Origin: Planctomycetota bacterium
GTDB taxonomy: Bacteria > Planctomycetota > UBA1135
Assembly (NCBI GenBank): GCA_002746235.1
Contig: NVWJ01000001.1
Coordinates: 97,622-106,721, forward strand
DNA: 9,100 nucleotides
Direction: 5' to 3'
Every line of letters starts with the position of its first letter. Position 1 is the first letter of the stretch. Shown one piece after another: positions 1-7,061 of the stretch. The notes below the pieces were generated by a model, which made no database searches, was not told where the DNA came from, and saw only the letters and a list, made by a program, of their open reading frames with translations. Position numbers and translations under genes: made by a program.

Positions 1-6
1 TCTGAT

Positions 7-1089
7 TTAGCCCGCAGACATTTCGCTTTCCTTCACCTTCGGCTTGGCGCTATCGCTTTCGCCATCTGGCCGCCCCACAAAGGCAAGGTCGATGAGGCGA
101 TCACAAAGCTCAGTGAACCCGACGCCGGTTTTTTCCATTAGCTTTGGGTACATCGAAATCGAAGTGAAGCCGGGCATGGTGTTGACTTCATTCAACACAT
201 AACGCCCGGTGCTCTTGTCCATCAGGAAGTCGACGCGCGCAAGACCCGAGAGGCGTAAAACGCGAAAGGCTTGGAGCGCGAGATCGCGCAGACCATCGGC
301 GAGACGCGGTGGAAGCAGATCATCGTCGATGACTAACTTGGCTTCATTGGTTTGATATTTGGAGTCGTAGTCGTACCAACCGTCCATGACGATTTCCCCC
401 GGCAGACTCACAAAGGGATGTTCGCCATCGAGAATGGCGATTTCAAACTCACGCATTTTGGCGACTGCGGGTTCTACCAAAGCATCGGTGCCAAACTGGA
501 AGGCGAGTTCGAGAGCATCGTGCAATTGAGCGCGATCTTCTACTCGAGAGATCCCTACGCTAGAGCCGAGGCAAGTCGGTTTGACGAAACAGGGATAAGT
601 CCGCTCGCGCTCCACTTCATCTAACACTTCGCCGCGGTTTTTCTGCCAGCAGGAACGGGAGACATCGGACCATGACAACACTGGAATGTTGGCGCTGCGC
701 AAAACATGTTTGGCGACACTTTTATCCATGGCCAATGCTGAGCCAAGGCAACCACTACCGACAAATGGCATGTTCATTAACTCAAGCCAGCCTTGAATGG
801 TGCCATCTTCCCCCATCGGTCCGTGCAAAACCGGGAACACCACCTCGGTCCCCTCCGGAAGATAAGGACCATGACTACACGGGGCGACCTCTTTGCCAGC
901 AAGCAGCCGCGCCGAATCCTGTGCGCCTAACCAACCACCCTCTTTGCTGATGCCAAGTAAGCGGACATCGTACTTTTTAGAATCCAACTGCTCGCGCACC
1001 GCTCGCGCCGAACGCAAGCTAATCTCGTGTTCCGCGGAAATCCCCCCAAACAGGAGAGTCAGAACCATGGGCTTTGCGGATTCGTGCAC
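7..1089 (-). CDS. ddl: D-alanine--D-alanine ligase (DdlA-like)
   Basis: Cytoplasmic ATP-grasp ligase that joins two D-alanines for the peptidoglycan precursor UDP-MurNAc-pentapeptide. At 360 aa it has the usual length for the DdlA branch. The family blocks appear in order: GGISAEHEISL (15-25, with the catalytic-type Glu20), HGPMGEDGTIQG (89-100), the SALAMDK block (117-123), KPTCLGSSVG in the ATP-grasp region (170-179), YDYDSKY (239-245, carrying the Tyr typical of D-Ala rather than D-Lac ligases), RVDFLMD (285-291) and the Mg-binding NEVNTMPGFTS (300-310). The last ~20 residues form a hydrophilic, charged tail beyond the conserved core. I chose the GTG start at 1089 because a TATTCT hexamer lies 6 nt upstream, which would make the mRNA leaderless. 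An ATG seven codons in (1068) is a real alternative, and neither start has a Shine-Dalgarno. The gene is transcribed away from the TMTC-like operon, and what follows it lies outside the window. The function is very secure; the exact start is less so. Confidence 0.97.
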   Translation of the reverse strand: MHESAKPMVLTLLFGGISAEHEISLRSARAVREQLDSKKYDVRLLGISKEGGWLGAQDSARLLAGKEVAPCSHGPYLPEGTEVVFPVLHGPMGEDGTIQGWLELMNMPFVGSGCLGSALAMDKSVAKHVLRSANIPVLSWSDVSRSCWQKNRGEVLDEVERERTYPCFVKPTCLGSSVGISRVEDRAQLHDALELAFQFGTDALVEPAVAKMREFEIAILDGEHPFVSLPGEIVMDGWYDYDSKYQTNEAKLVIDDDLLPPRLADGLRDLALQAFRVLRLSGLARVDFLMDKSTGRYVLNEVNTMPGFTSISMYPKLMEKTGVGFTELCDRLIDLAFVGRPDGESDSAKPKVKESEMSAG

Positions 1090-1095
1090 ATCTAC

Positions 1096-1124
1096 AGAAT
1101 AGTGCCTAGCAACTCGTGGTTAAA
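1096..1124 (-). promoter_or_regulatory. Candidate promoter of ddl, leaderless type
   Basis: Read on the minus strand, TATTCT (1101-1096) resembles a -10 box (TATAAT). It is separated by 17 bp from a weak -35-like TTTAAC (1124-1119). Only 6 nt (1095-1090) separate the -10 from the GTG start, so transcription would begin at or next to the start codon. The sequence fits a sigma-70-type promoter only moderately: the -35 matches the consensus at 3 of 6 positions. This is inferred from sequence alone. Confidence 0.4.
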
Positions 1125-1132
1125 GTCATTCC

Positions 1133-1147
1133 GCGCCACAGTGGCGC
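1133..1147. repeat. 15-bp palindrome upstream of ddl promoter
   Basis: GCGCCAC-A-GTGGCGC is a perfect inverted repeat of 7-bp arms around one central base, followed on the plus strand by TTTT (1148-1151). It sits 9 bp upstream of the ddl -35 candidate, a suitable place for a regulator-binding site. The hairpin-plus-T form also looks like a short intrinsic terminator on the plus strand, but no plus-strand gene precedes it in the window. I cannot decide between these from sequence alone. Confidence 0.4.
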
Positions 1148-1178
1148 TTTTGCCTCCCAACAGCGTCGGCGGAACCCA

Positions 1179-1198
1179 CCCCTATCTACGAATAGGGG
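1179..1198. repeat. Inverted repeat in the divergent intergenic region
   Basis: CCCCTAT (1179-1185) and ATAGGGG (1192-1198) form perfect 7-bp arms around the 6-nt spacer CTACGA. There is no T-run after it, so it is not a standard terminator. It lies between two divergent genes, 90 bp from ddl and 160 bp from the TMTC-like gene, and could be an operator or an RNA hairpin. From 1199 to 1358 I see no further clear structure except a weak -10-like TATCCT at 1331-1336, which would give the downstream gene a leader of about 15 nt. Confidence 0.4.
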
Positions 1199-1358
1199 CT
1201 GAACCCGCTTCCTCATTGGGAAACAAAATCACCCACCGAGCCACGAAAGCACTTTATCCACGGGCTGCTAGCGCCGCCGCTTTCACCTGTAGATTTGACC
1301 GACACGGCATGTTTTTTGCACCTGATTTCCTATCCTTTGCCTGGCCCCTGCCTCACGG

Positions 1359-3245
1359 ATGACTTCCGCCCGCCTCTACGCCCTGCTTTTCCCAGCCCTT
1401 CTCGGTTGCGCCCTATTCCTTTCGGTGCTGCCGGGAGAGTTTGTTTACGACGACCGGTCGCTACTCAGCCTCAATCCGAACTTTCAGGATTGGTCGGTGG
1501 TGCTGAAGGCTTTCACCACCCCCTATTGGGAGTTAGTCGATGCCGAGCGCTTCAGTTCCGGTTTCTACCGCCCGATCGGTGCCACCGTTTTGGCAACCGG
1601 CTGGCAGTTGGGCAGTGGTGATCCGCTTTTCCTTCACGGGATTTCCATTCTGCTGCACGCCGCCTGTTCGATGGCGGTCGCCGCGCTCGCCTTAAGCATG
1701 GGATGGCGCCCTCTGCTCGCCGGATGCGCAGGTGTTCTTTTTGCACTCAGTGGAGTCCATGCCGAACCGGTGGCGTGGATTTCTGCGATTCCCGATTTGC
1801 TCGCGACCCTATTTTGCTTACTCGGATTACGCGCCCTGGCTCACGATCGCATGTTGCAGCTTGGCATTTTCTTCCTGCTAGCCATGTTGAGTAAGGAAGC
1901 CGCCTTTGGTGCTTGGGCTTTGGCGATTGGCATTGCGGGCATGAAGGGCAAGTGGAAAATGGTTCTACCGCTTGCCGTTGCAGGCCTTGCGGTTTATGTC
2001 TTGCGCGTGAATGCTTTCGAAAGTGCGGTCGCAGGATTCGATCGCGTGAATACCCACCATGGCTTCGATGGTCAGGAGCAGTTTGTACTTTCGCTTTCGC
2101 TCATCGGCGATTACCTGAAGTTCCTAGTTTGGCCATGGCCACATGCTCCTTTTCGCCCCTTACGGGTCGATGCTGCCGGCATGGATGCGCGTTTGATCTC
2201 CGCCGTGATGGGTGGTGTCATCACTCTACTTGCGGGCTTGTTTTGGCTGCTTAAATCGCGCCGTCACCCGACCGCTCTATTCGGTTTAGGCCTACTCTTC
2301 GCCGGGCTAGTGCCAGTTTTGAACTCCAACGCTTTAGGGCAATACCCGTTCGAAGAACGCTTCCTTTACCTACCAAGCGCTGGTTTCGCTTTAGTCTTGG
2401 TCGGCCTTTTGCACTGGCTAGCCTGTCGGGTGAAACAAGAAAAGCTGTTGCCGATTGCGGTGACTTTGATCGCAGTGCCAAACGCACTTTCCGCATGGAG
2501 CGGCAGTCAGCATTGGCAGAATGAAGAGACCTTATTCTCCTGGGCACAAGTAGCTTCGCCGGGAGCCATGACCGGACACATTGAATACGGGCGCCTCATG
2601 TTGGAGCGGGCACAGGCTACCAACGATCCCTTAGAGCGCGATCGCTTTACCGAATATGCGCTCAACGCTTACCGTCGTAGCCTAGAGATTGACCCAGACG
2701 TAATTCTCGTGACCTCGGTGGAACGAGAAAAAGGCAACCTAGGCTTGGGCGACGCCCTGTATCTTTCCGGTGATTTCAAAGCGGCAGAAGCGGTGTACAT
2801 GCAAACCGTAGAGCACTATCGGGTTTCACCGATGGGCTTCCTTGGCCTTGCCAACTGCCGGGGCCAAATCGCCATGCGCCATTTGCAGGACGGCCAGCCA
2901 ACCTTGGCCGACATGGCTTTTGAGGAAGCGGTGCGGCATTTTGATACTGCGCTGGATCAAGCACCTGGATTGCCCAATGCCATCATCGGCAAAGCCAATG
3001 CGCTGTCACAACTCGGCTATTTTGAGCAGGCCCTTCCGCTTGCCGAGCAGGGATTCGACTTGGCACCGGAACGGCTCGACGTCGCCCAGCTGTTGTTCAC
3101 GCTGTACTTCCAAAATCAGCAAGTGGAACGGGCCACGGCCACCCTGGAAGCCTTCCTGGCGCGGAATCCAGAACATCCGCAAAGCTTTGTGGTGCAGCAA
3201 ACCTTGGACCAAATGCGTACCATAGGTGCGGATTTGCCCCGATGA
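1359..3245 (+). CDS. TMTC-like polytopic membrane protein with C-terminal TPR repeats
   Basis: Probable GT-C fold glycosyltransferase-type protein (628 aa). The N-terminal ~375 residues are strongly hydrophobic, with about 9-10 membrane segments. The C-terminal ~220 residues (405-625) are helical and TPR-like (for example 430-450, 463-485, 520-540, 545-570, 578-602). Blocks typical of the TMTC/GT-C family are visible: the acidic pair in VYDDRSLL (29-36) in the first loop, FYRPIG (69-74), HAEPVAWISAIPDLLATLF (134-152), SKE (178-180) and the ERFLYLPSAGF block (333-343), then NEETLFSW just before the TPRs. In animals TMTC1-4 transfer mannose from a lipid donor to cadherins; bacterial relatives are mostly uncharacterised. 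I infer a lipid-linked sugar transferase, with the TPRs on the same side of the membrane as the acceptor proteins. The ATG at 1359 follows an in-frame stop at 1323-1325 and has no Shine-Dalgarno. Its end overlaps the algH start (ATGA), suggesting co-translation. The family match is firm; the sugar and acceptor are unknown. Confidence 0.8.
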   Translation: MTSARLYALLFPALLGCALFLSVLPGEFVYDDRSLLSLNPNFQDWSVVLKAFTTPYWELVDAERFSSGFYRPIGATVLATGWQLGSGDPLFLHGISILLHAACSMAVAALALSMGWRPLLAGCAGVLFALSGVHAEPVAWISAIPDLLATLFCLLGLRALAHDRMLQLGIFFLLAMLSKEAAFGAWALAIGIAGMKGKWKMVLPLAVAGLAVYVLRVNAFESAVAGFDRVNTHHGFDGQEQFVLSLSLIGDYLKFLVWPWPHAPFRPLRVDAAGMDARLISAVMGGVITLLAGLFWLLKSRRHPTALFGLGLLFAGLVPVLNSNALGQYPFEERFLYLPSAGFALVLVGLLHWLACRVKQEKLLPIAVTLIAVPNALSAWSGSQHWQNEETLFSWAQVASPGAMTGHIEYGRLMLERAQATNDPLERDRFTEYALNAYRRSLEIDPDVILVTSVEREKGNLGLGDALYLSGDFKAAEAVYMQTVEHYRVSPMGFLGLANCRGQIAMRHLQDGQPTLADMAFEEAVRHFDTALDQAPGLPNAIIGKANALSQLGYFEQALPLAEQGFDLAPERLDVAQLLFTLYFQNQQVERATATLEAFLARNPEHPQSFVVQQTLDQMRTIGADLPR

Positions 3246-3874
3246 AAGTGACCCCCGGCTGCTTCTTAATCTCCCGCCCCGCGATGCTCGACCCGAACTT
3301 CGACGGCACTGTGGTGATGATTTGCACCCACGATGAAGATGGAACGGTGGGCCTAACCATCAATCGCCCACTCGATGTCCCTATCGAACAAGTCCTGCCC
3401 GATGCTGATTATCTGCACGACGCCGATGTCCCACTTCTCTGGGGCGGCCCCGTCGGCACCGATGCGGTGCACGTGCTTTCCGGTGCAAAGCCGTCATCGG
3501 CAGATTCCTCTCCCGACCTCAGCGATGCGCTCGCTGCAAACGAAGGTTTCGAACTCAGCGACGCCCCGTCACTAGACGACGATATGGAAGACATCCTCCC
3601 GATCCTTCCCGGCGTGAACTTCGGCGGCGGTTTGGATTTGGTGCGTGAGGTCTTTCAAAGCAAAGGCAACCTGCGCTTCTTTCTCGGCTACAGCGGATGG
3701 AGTCCCGGCCAACTCGATGAAGAACTCGCCGCCGACGGTTGGTTTGTAGTCCCCGGAGATGTCGAAGAAGTGTGGACTTCCGATTGGCGTTTACTTTGGG
3801 AACGCCTGATGGCGAAGCTGAATCCTGAATTCGGCTGGATGCGGGAGATTCCTGAGAACCCCGAAGTGAACTAG
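3242..3874 (+). CDS. AlgH/YqgE family protein (UPF0301)
   Basis: Soluble protein of 210 aa of the YqgE/AlgH family. The family fold is known but its molecular role is not settled; AlgH was first linked to alginate regulation in Pseudomonas. Signature parts are the N-terminal FLISRPAMLDPNFDGTVV (8-25), GLTINRPL (37-44), LLWGGPV (65-71) and FLGYSGWSPGQLDEEL (147-162), followed by W167. Between the GGPV block and the next conserved strand there is a Ser/Asp/Glu-rich stretch (about 82-117) that makes the protein longer than the ~187 aa of E. coli YqgE. The ATG at 3242 overlaps the stop of the upstream TMTC-like gene (ATGA), and AGGTG at 3224-3228 is a distant Shine-Dalgarno candidate. Its stop shares one base with the GTG start of the next gene. 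Family assignment is confident; function is not. Confidence 0.93.
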   Translation: MKVTPGCFLISRPAMLDPNFDGTVVMICTHDEDGTVGLTINRPLDVPIEQVLPDADYLHDADVPLLWGGPVGTDAVHVLSGAKPSSADSSPDLSDALAANEGFELSDAPSLDDDMEDILPILPGVNFGGGLDLVREVFQSKGNLRFFLGYSGWSPGQLDEELAADGWFVVPGDVEEVWTSDWRLLWERLMAKLNPEFGWMREIPENPEVN

Positions 3875-4365
3875 TGCCTTACCTGCTTGCTCCAGCCCTT
3901 TTTCTGCCGCACGCATTTTTGGTTTGGTGCGTGGTGCGATACTGCAGGAACCAAGAGCCAGGCTTGCTTTACCAATGGATGCGCGGCGTTGGGTGGATTG
4001 GACTCTGCGCGCTTCCGATTGTGATCTATAAAGCCATTCCGTTGCTGACCAGCGGCTCCGATCACTTTTGGGAGGGACTCTTCCTTACCCTTGGGTCGTG
4101 GCTGGTGAACCTTGGCGGAGAATCGGTGATTCAGGTCTTCGAAGCAAATGTGAAGGATTGGACTGGGCACCGAAGAGACACCATGTTTGACAATGCCAAT
4201 GTCTTTTTTGCACTGACAGCGGCTCAGGTGCTGGTGCTAAGTGCCATTGTCACCACTCGCTTGCGGATGAAAAAAACCTGGAGCGACAGGGTGGTGCTCA
4301 GCGTTGGCCTTTTCGTTTTGGTGAATGCAGGGTTTGGCATGAACTGGAAGTGGTTCGGCACCTAG
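3874..4365 (+). CDS. Small polytopic membrane protein, unrecognised
   Basis: I do not recognise this 163-aa protein. It has four or five hydrophobic stretches (about 3-21, 39-58, 68-82, 109-127, 139-157), separated by short charged loops such as ANVKDWTGHRRD (91-102) and RLRMKKTWSDR (129-139). This suggests an integral inner-membrane protein with no extended soluble domain. No catalytic motif or signal-peptide cleavage site stands out. The GTG start at 3874 overlaps the algH stop (TAGTG), so translation is probably coupled to algH, and GAAGTG at 3863-3868 is a weak ribosome-binding candidate. It lies 44 nt before the mqnC start, leaving open whether it belongs to the algH group or is only a neighbour of mqnC. 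That it is a real gene is supported by the tight overlap, by hydrophobic codon use across the whole reading frame, and by the lack of a better frame here. Confidence 0.75.
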   Translation: MPYLLAPALFLPHAFLVWCVVRYCRNQEPGLLYQWMRGVGWIGLCALPIVIYKAIPLLTSGSDHFWEGLFLTLGSWLVNLGGESVIQVFEANVKDWTGHRRDTMFDNANVFFALTAAQVLVLSAIVTTRLRMKKTWSDRVVLSVGLFVLVNAGFGMNWKWFGT

Positions 4366-4371
4366 CCAGAA

Positions 4372-4401
4372 TGGACGGTTCGCCCTCGGTGCGGGTAGAA
4401 T
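4372..4401 (+). promoter_or_regulatory. Candidate promoter of mqnC, leaderless type
   Basis: TAGAAT (4396-4401) resembles a -10 box and lies 8 nt before the mqnC ATG. TGGACG (4372-4377) is a partial -35 match at 18 bp spacing. No Shine-Dalgarno precedes the ATG. The arrangement mirrors that at ddl, which is the main reason to take it seriously. It would allow mqnC and the following two genes to be transcribed separately from the algH group. Confidence 0.35.
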
Positions 4402-4409
4402 CGTGCTCC

Positions 4410-5579
4410 ATGGACATCCCCGCCCTGTCCCGACGCATTCTCGCAGGAGACCGCATCTCTACAGAGGAAGCGCTCTTCCTGCACGACCATGCGTCGCTCG
4501 ATACGCTCGCCTTCTTGGCCGATGCCGTGCGTGAGCGCCTACATCCGGAGCAGGTGGTGACTTACATCATCGACCGCAATCTCAATCCGACCAATGTGTG
4601 CGTGACCGATTGCGATTTCTGCGCCTTTTACGCCAAGCCTAAAGACACGGAAAAGGCTTATGTCATGGATCGCGAGGAAATCTACCGCCGCGTGCAGGAA
4701 ACTGCCGATGTTGGCGGAGTGCAGATTCTTATGCAGAGCGGGCATCATCCAGAACTTGGAGTGGAATGGTTCTCCGAGCTATTCCGCGAGCTGACCGAGC
4801 GCTTCCCGCAGATTCAATTGCACGCGATGGCGCCTTCCGAGATTGAACATCTCGGTCGGGTTTCGAAAATGAGCACCTTAGATGTTCTCAAAGCACTGCA
4901 AACGGCCGGCATGAAATCTATGCCGGGGGGCGGCGCGGAAGTTCTCACCGATTCGGTACGTGCGATCATTGCGCCGCGCAAAACCTCGACCGAAGCTTGG
5001 CTGCGGATTATGGAAGAGGCGCACAGTATCGGCATGTTGACCACCGCGACCATGATGTTTGGTCATGTCGAAACTAGCGCGGACCGGATTGAGCACTTGG
5101 ACCATCTGCGCAAGTTGCAGGACCGCACCGGCGGATTCACGGCGTTTATTGGTTGGACCTTCCAGCCCGGCGGTAATCCTATGGGCGATCGTCTGCTTGC
5201 CGAAGGTTGGCGCAAAGCCACGCACGCCGAGTATTTTCGCCTGACCACGATTTCACGCATCTTCCTCGATAACTTCCCCAACATTCAGGCCAGCTTTGTC
5301 ACTCAAGGCGCCGATGCCGCACAACTTGCCTTGCGCATGGGGTGCAATGATTTCGGTTCTGCCATGCTGGAAGAAAACGTGGTCAGTGCTGCGGGTTGCT
5401 TTGAGTTAGTCAATCTCGATGACATCGAGAGCAACATTCGCGCGGCCGGCTTTGTGCCACGTCAGCGCAACCAGGCTTACGATGTCATCGATGCCCGCGG
5501 TCCGCTCCCCCAACAAGGTGAGCTGGAAAACTGTGGTGCATCGGCAACCGGCAAAGGCAAGCTCGCCGCGACTTCTTAA
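4410..5579 (+). CDS. mqnC: Cyclic dehypoxanthinyl futalosine synthase (radical SAM)
   Basis: Radical SAM enzyme of the futalosine route to menaquinone. It cyclises dehypoxanthinyl futalosine to the spiro compound cyclic DHFL in the cytoplasm. The protein is 389 aa from the chosen ATG. The iron-sulfur motif CVTDCDFC (Cys64, Cys68, Cys71; CX3CX2C) is intact. Family blocks include PGGGAEVL (172-179), TATMMFGHVET (212-222), TGGFTAFIGWTFQP (240-253), LDNFPNIQASFVTQG (286-300) and EENVVSAAG (321-329). The IQASFVTQG and GWTFQP blocks separate it from the related MqnE. Most relatives have Pro where this one has Gly in FIGWTFQP. The last ~30 residues after RQRNQAY are a low-complexity polar tail. The reading frame opens upstream (ATG at 4350 and 4371), but homology begins near 4410 and a -10-like hexamer lies 8 nt before it. 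No other mqn gene is in the window. It is followed after 12 nt by the DUF2868 gene in the same reading frame. Confidence 0.95.
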   Translation: MDIPALSRRILAGDRISTEEALFLHDHASLDTLAFLADAVRERLHPEQVVTYIIDRNLNPTNVCVTDCDFCAFYAKPKDTEKAYVMDREEIYRRVQETADVGGVQILMQSGHHPELGVEWFSELFRELTERFPQIQLHAMAPSEIEHLGRVSKMSTLDVLKALQTAGMKSMPGGGAEVLTDSVRAIIAPRKTSTEAWLRIMEEAHSIGMLTTATMMFGHVETSADRIEHLDHLRKLQDRTGGFTAFIGWTFQPGGNPMGDRLLAEGWRKATHAEYFRLTTISRIFLDNFPNIQASFVTQGADAAQLALRMGCNDFGSAMLEENVVSAAGCFELVNLDDIESNIRAAGFVPRQRNQAYDVIDARGPLPQQGELENCGASATGKGKLAATS

Positions 5580-5591
5580 ACGAAACTTCCA

Positions 5592-7061
5592 TTGACTGAA
5601 CTTCGCGATTTCCTCGATGCGGAATATGCCCTGCAAAGGGAGGAATCTGCGTGGAAGGGTGCTGCGGAAAAGGTTGGGCATCAATGCTTGGAAGATTCCG
5701 GGCAGTCGGCGAGTGATTTACGTCGCCATCTTGCCGCAGATGCACACCAGCGCCGCTCCTTGGTCAAGCAATGGCTGCAGTTACTACGCGATGAAGGCGA
5801 CAAACTTCCGGGCGCGGCCATGGTGCGCGCGCATCACGGGCTGGGTTGGCTAGCCGTCGCCGTTGGTACCTTGGTTGGCCTGGCCTCTGGAAAAGCGGCG
5901 CTCATGACGACTGCTGGGCAGCCGATTAATCTTTGGCTGTTCTTGGGTATCCTAGTTTTTTTGCAGGTCGGCCTACTCCTTGCCGGCTTTGGATTCGCCG
6001 CGTGGGCTAAAATTCGGGGCAAAGCTTGGCTCGGATTCTTAGCGCGTGTCGCGCAAACCTTGTTTCGTTGGAATTGGGTGAAGCACCATGCTGACCAGAA
6101 TTTACTCGGGGCGCTGCAGGAAACTTCTCGCGTAGAGCAATGGGTTTGGCTTGGTTTTACGCAACGCTTCGCCGTCGCCTTCAACTTTGGCGCAGTAGCC
6201 TCCTTTGTTGCCATGCTGATGTTCACCGAGCTGCAGTTTGGATGGTCCACCACTCCTGACAGCTTTGAGCCCACAGTCTTAACCGGTATTGTCGATGTAC
6301 TCGCCGCGCCTTGGTCCTGGATAGCCCCAATGTCTTGGACCCCAAGCGCAGATTTTGTCGCTGGCACCCGCTGGGACACCCTAAATAGCAGTTTCCGCGA
6401 TGCCAGCGCCGACGGCCGCGATTGGTGGCCCTTCCTCTTCCTATCCTTGCTGGTCTGGGGATTACTACCACGCTTAGTGTTGCTCGGCTGGATGCAAGCG
6501 CAGAAACGCAAGGCTTTGGCGAGGCTCACTTGGAATCACCGCGGTTATCAACGCCTGATGGAAATCATGCTGCCCTTACAGGCGGCGAACGTGCGCCCGC
6601 TGCCGCAGCCAGTCGAGGTCGTGACGCCAGCAAACCTCGCGCAGACCGAAGTACGAAAAGCCATCCTTTGGGGTGATTGGGCCACGAATTTGAGCGATTC
6701 CGACTTACTGGCGACCGGCTCTCCACTTTCCCTACTGCAAATCCAACCCACTCACTTCAGCCGCGCTGGGTGCCCTGGATTAGAGCACGATGCGACCGCC
6801 ATCTCTGCAGCAGAGTCCGCGCAGCCAAGTGAATTTTGGATTTTGGTGGAAGCCGGCGAATCACCAGACAAACGATTCACTTCCTTCCTCGGCAAACTAC
6901 GCGGAGCCATCGGCAAAAACTGCCCCATGCAAGTCTTGCCTTTGGAGCACGTGGATGGAACTTGGGGCCAAGCAAATCAGCGCGACCTTGAAGTTTGGAC
7001 GCGGACCTTAGAAGGCATGCGCGACCGTCAGATTTCCGTCAGCAGGATTTCCGCATCATGA
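5592..7061 (+). CDS. DUF2868 integral membrane protein
   Basis: Membrane protein of 489 aa that matches the DUF2868 family by its architecture and partner gene; its function is unknown. The N-terminal ~80 residues are charged and helical. Four membrane segments follow (about 84-104, 114-138, 191-213, 278-300), with an amphipathic link at 140-190. The C-terminal ~140 residues (from 350) form a soluble domain with alternating strands and helices, including FWILVEAGESPDKRF (415-429) and HVDGTWGQANQRDLEVW (453-469). The start is a TTG at 5592; the next in-frame ATG would delete the conserved N-terminus (it lies at residue 77). Only 12 nt separate it from the mqnC stop, with no clear Shine-Dalgarno, so it is probably read from the mqnC transcript. 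Its TGA overlaps the ATG of the GTPase gene. DUF2868 and DUF3482 genes recur side by side in other bacteria, so they very likely form one system. Confidence 0.88.
   Translation: MTELRDFLDAEYALQREESAWKGAAEKVGHQCLEDSGQSASDLRRHLAADAHQRRSLVKQWLQLLRDEGDKLPGAAMVRAHHGLGWLAVAVGTLVGLASGKAALMTTAGQPINLWLFLGILVFLQVGLLLAGFGFAAWAKIRGKAWLGFLARVAQTLFRWNWVKHHADQNLLGALQETSRVEQWVWLGFTQRFAVAFNFGAVASFVAMLMFTELQFGWSTTPDSFEPTVLTGIVDVLAAPWSWIAPMSWTPSADFVAGTRWDTLNSSFRDASADGRDWWPFLFLSLLVWGLLPRLVLLGWMQAQKRKALARLTWNHRGYQRLMEIMLPLQAANVRPLPQPVEVVTPANLAQTEVRKAILWGDWATNLSDSDLLATGSPLSLLQIQPTHFSRAGCPGLEHDATAISAAESAQPSEFWILVEAGESPDKRFTSFLGKLRGAIGKNCPMQVLPLEHVDGTWGQANQRDLEVWTRTLEGMRDRQISVSRISAS

Noticed and set aside
7..1089. 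Van-type D-Ala--D-Lac ligase (vancomycin resistance)
   Set aside because: The YDYDSKY Tyr region matches D-Ala--D-Ala ligases, and no vanH/vanX-like gene is seen in the window.
1254..1262. TTATCCACG, one mismatch from a DnaA box
   Set aside because: It is a single copy with no other boxes, no AT-rich unwinding region and no dnaA/dnaN nearby, so it is most likely chance.
1027..1362. Open frame crossing the ddl/TMTC-like intergenic region on the plus strand
   Set aside because: It starts inside ddl and has no promoter or ribosome-binding site, and its product shows no recognisable pattern.
4410..5579. MqnE (aminofutalosine synthase) instead of MqnC
   Set aside because: The PGGGAEVL, GGFTAFIGWTFQP and NIQASFVTQG blocks fit MqnC, although both are radical SAM enzymes with the same cysteine motif.
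5834..6529. 231-codon open frame on the minus strand
   Set aside because: It is antisense to the DUF2868 gene. Its product is rich in Lys/Pro/Ser/Thr without domain-like pattern, while the plus strand encodes clear membrane helices there.
6995..7057. 21-residue N-terminal extension of the GTPase
   Set aside because: It would overlap the DUF2868 gene by 67 bp. The ATG at 7058 gives the usual ATGA overlap and begins just before the first beta strand.
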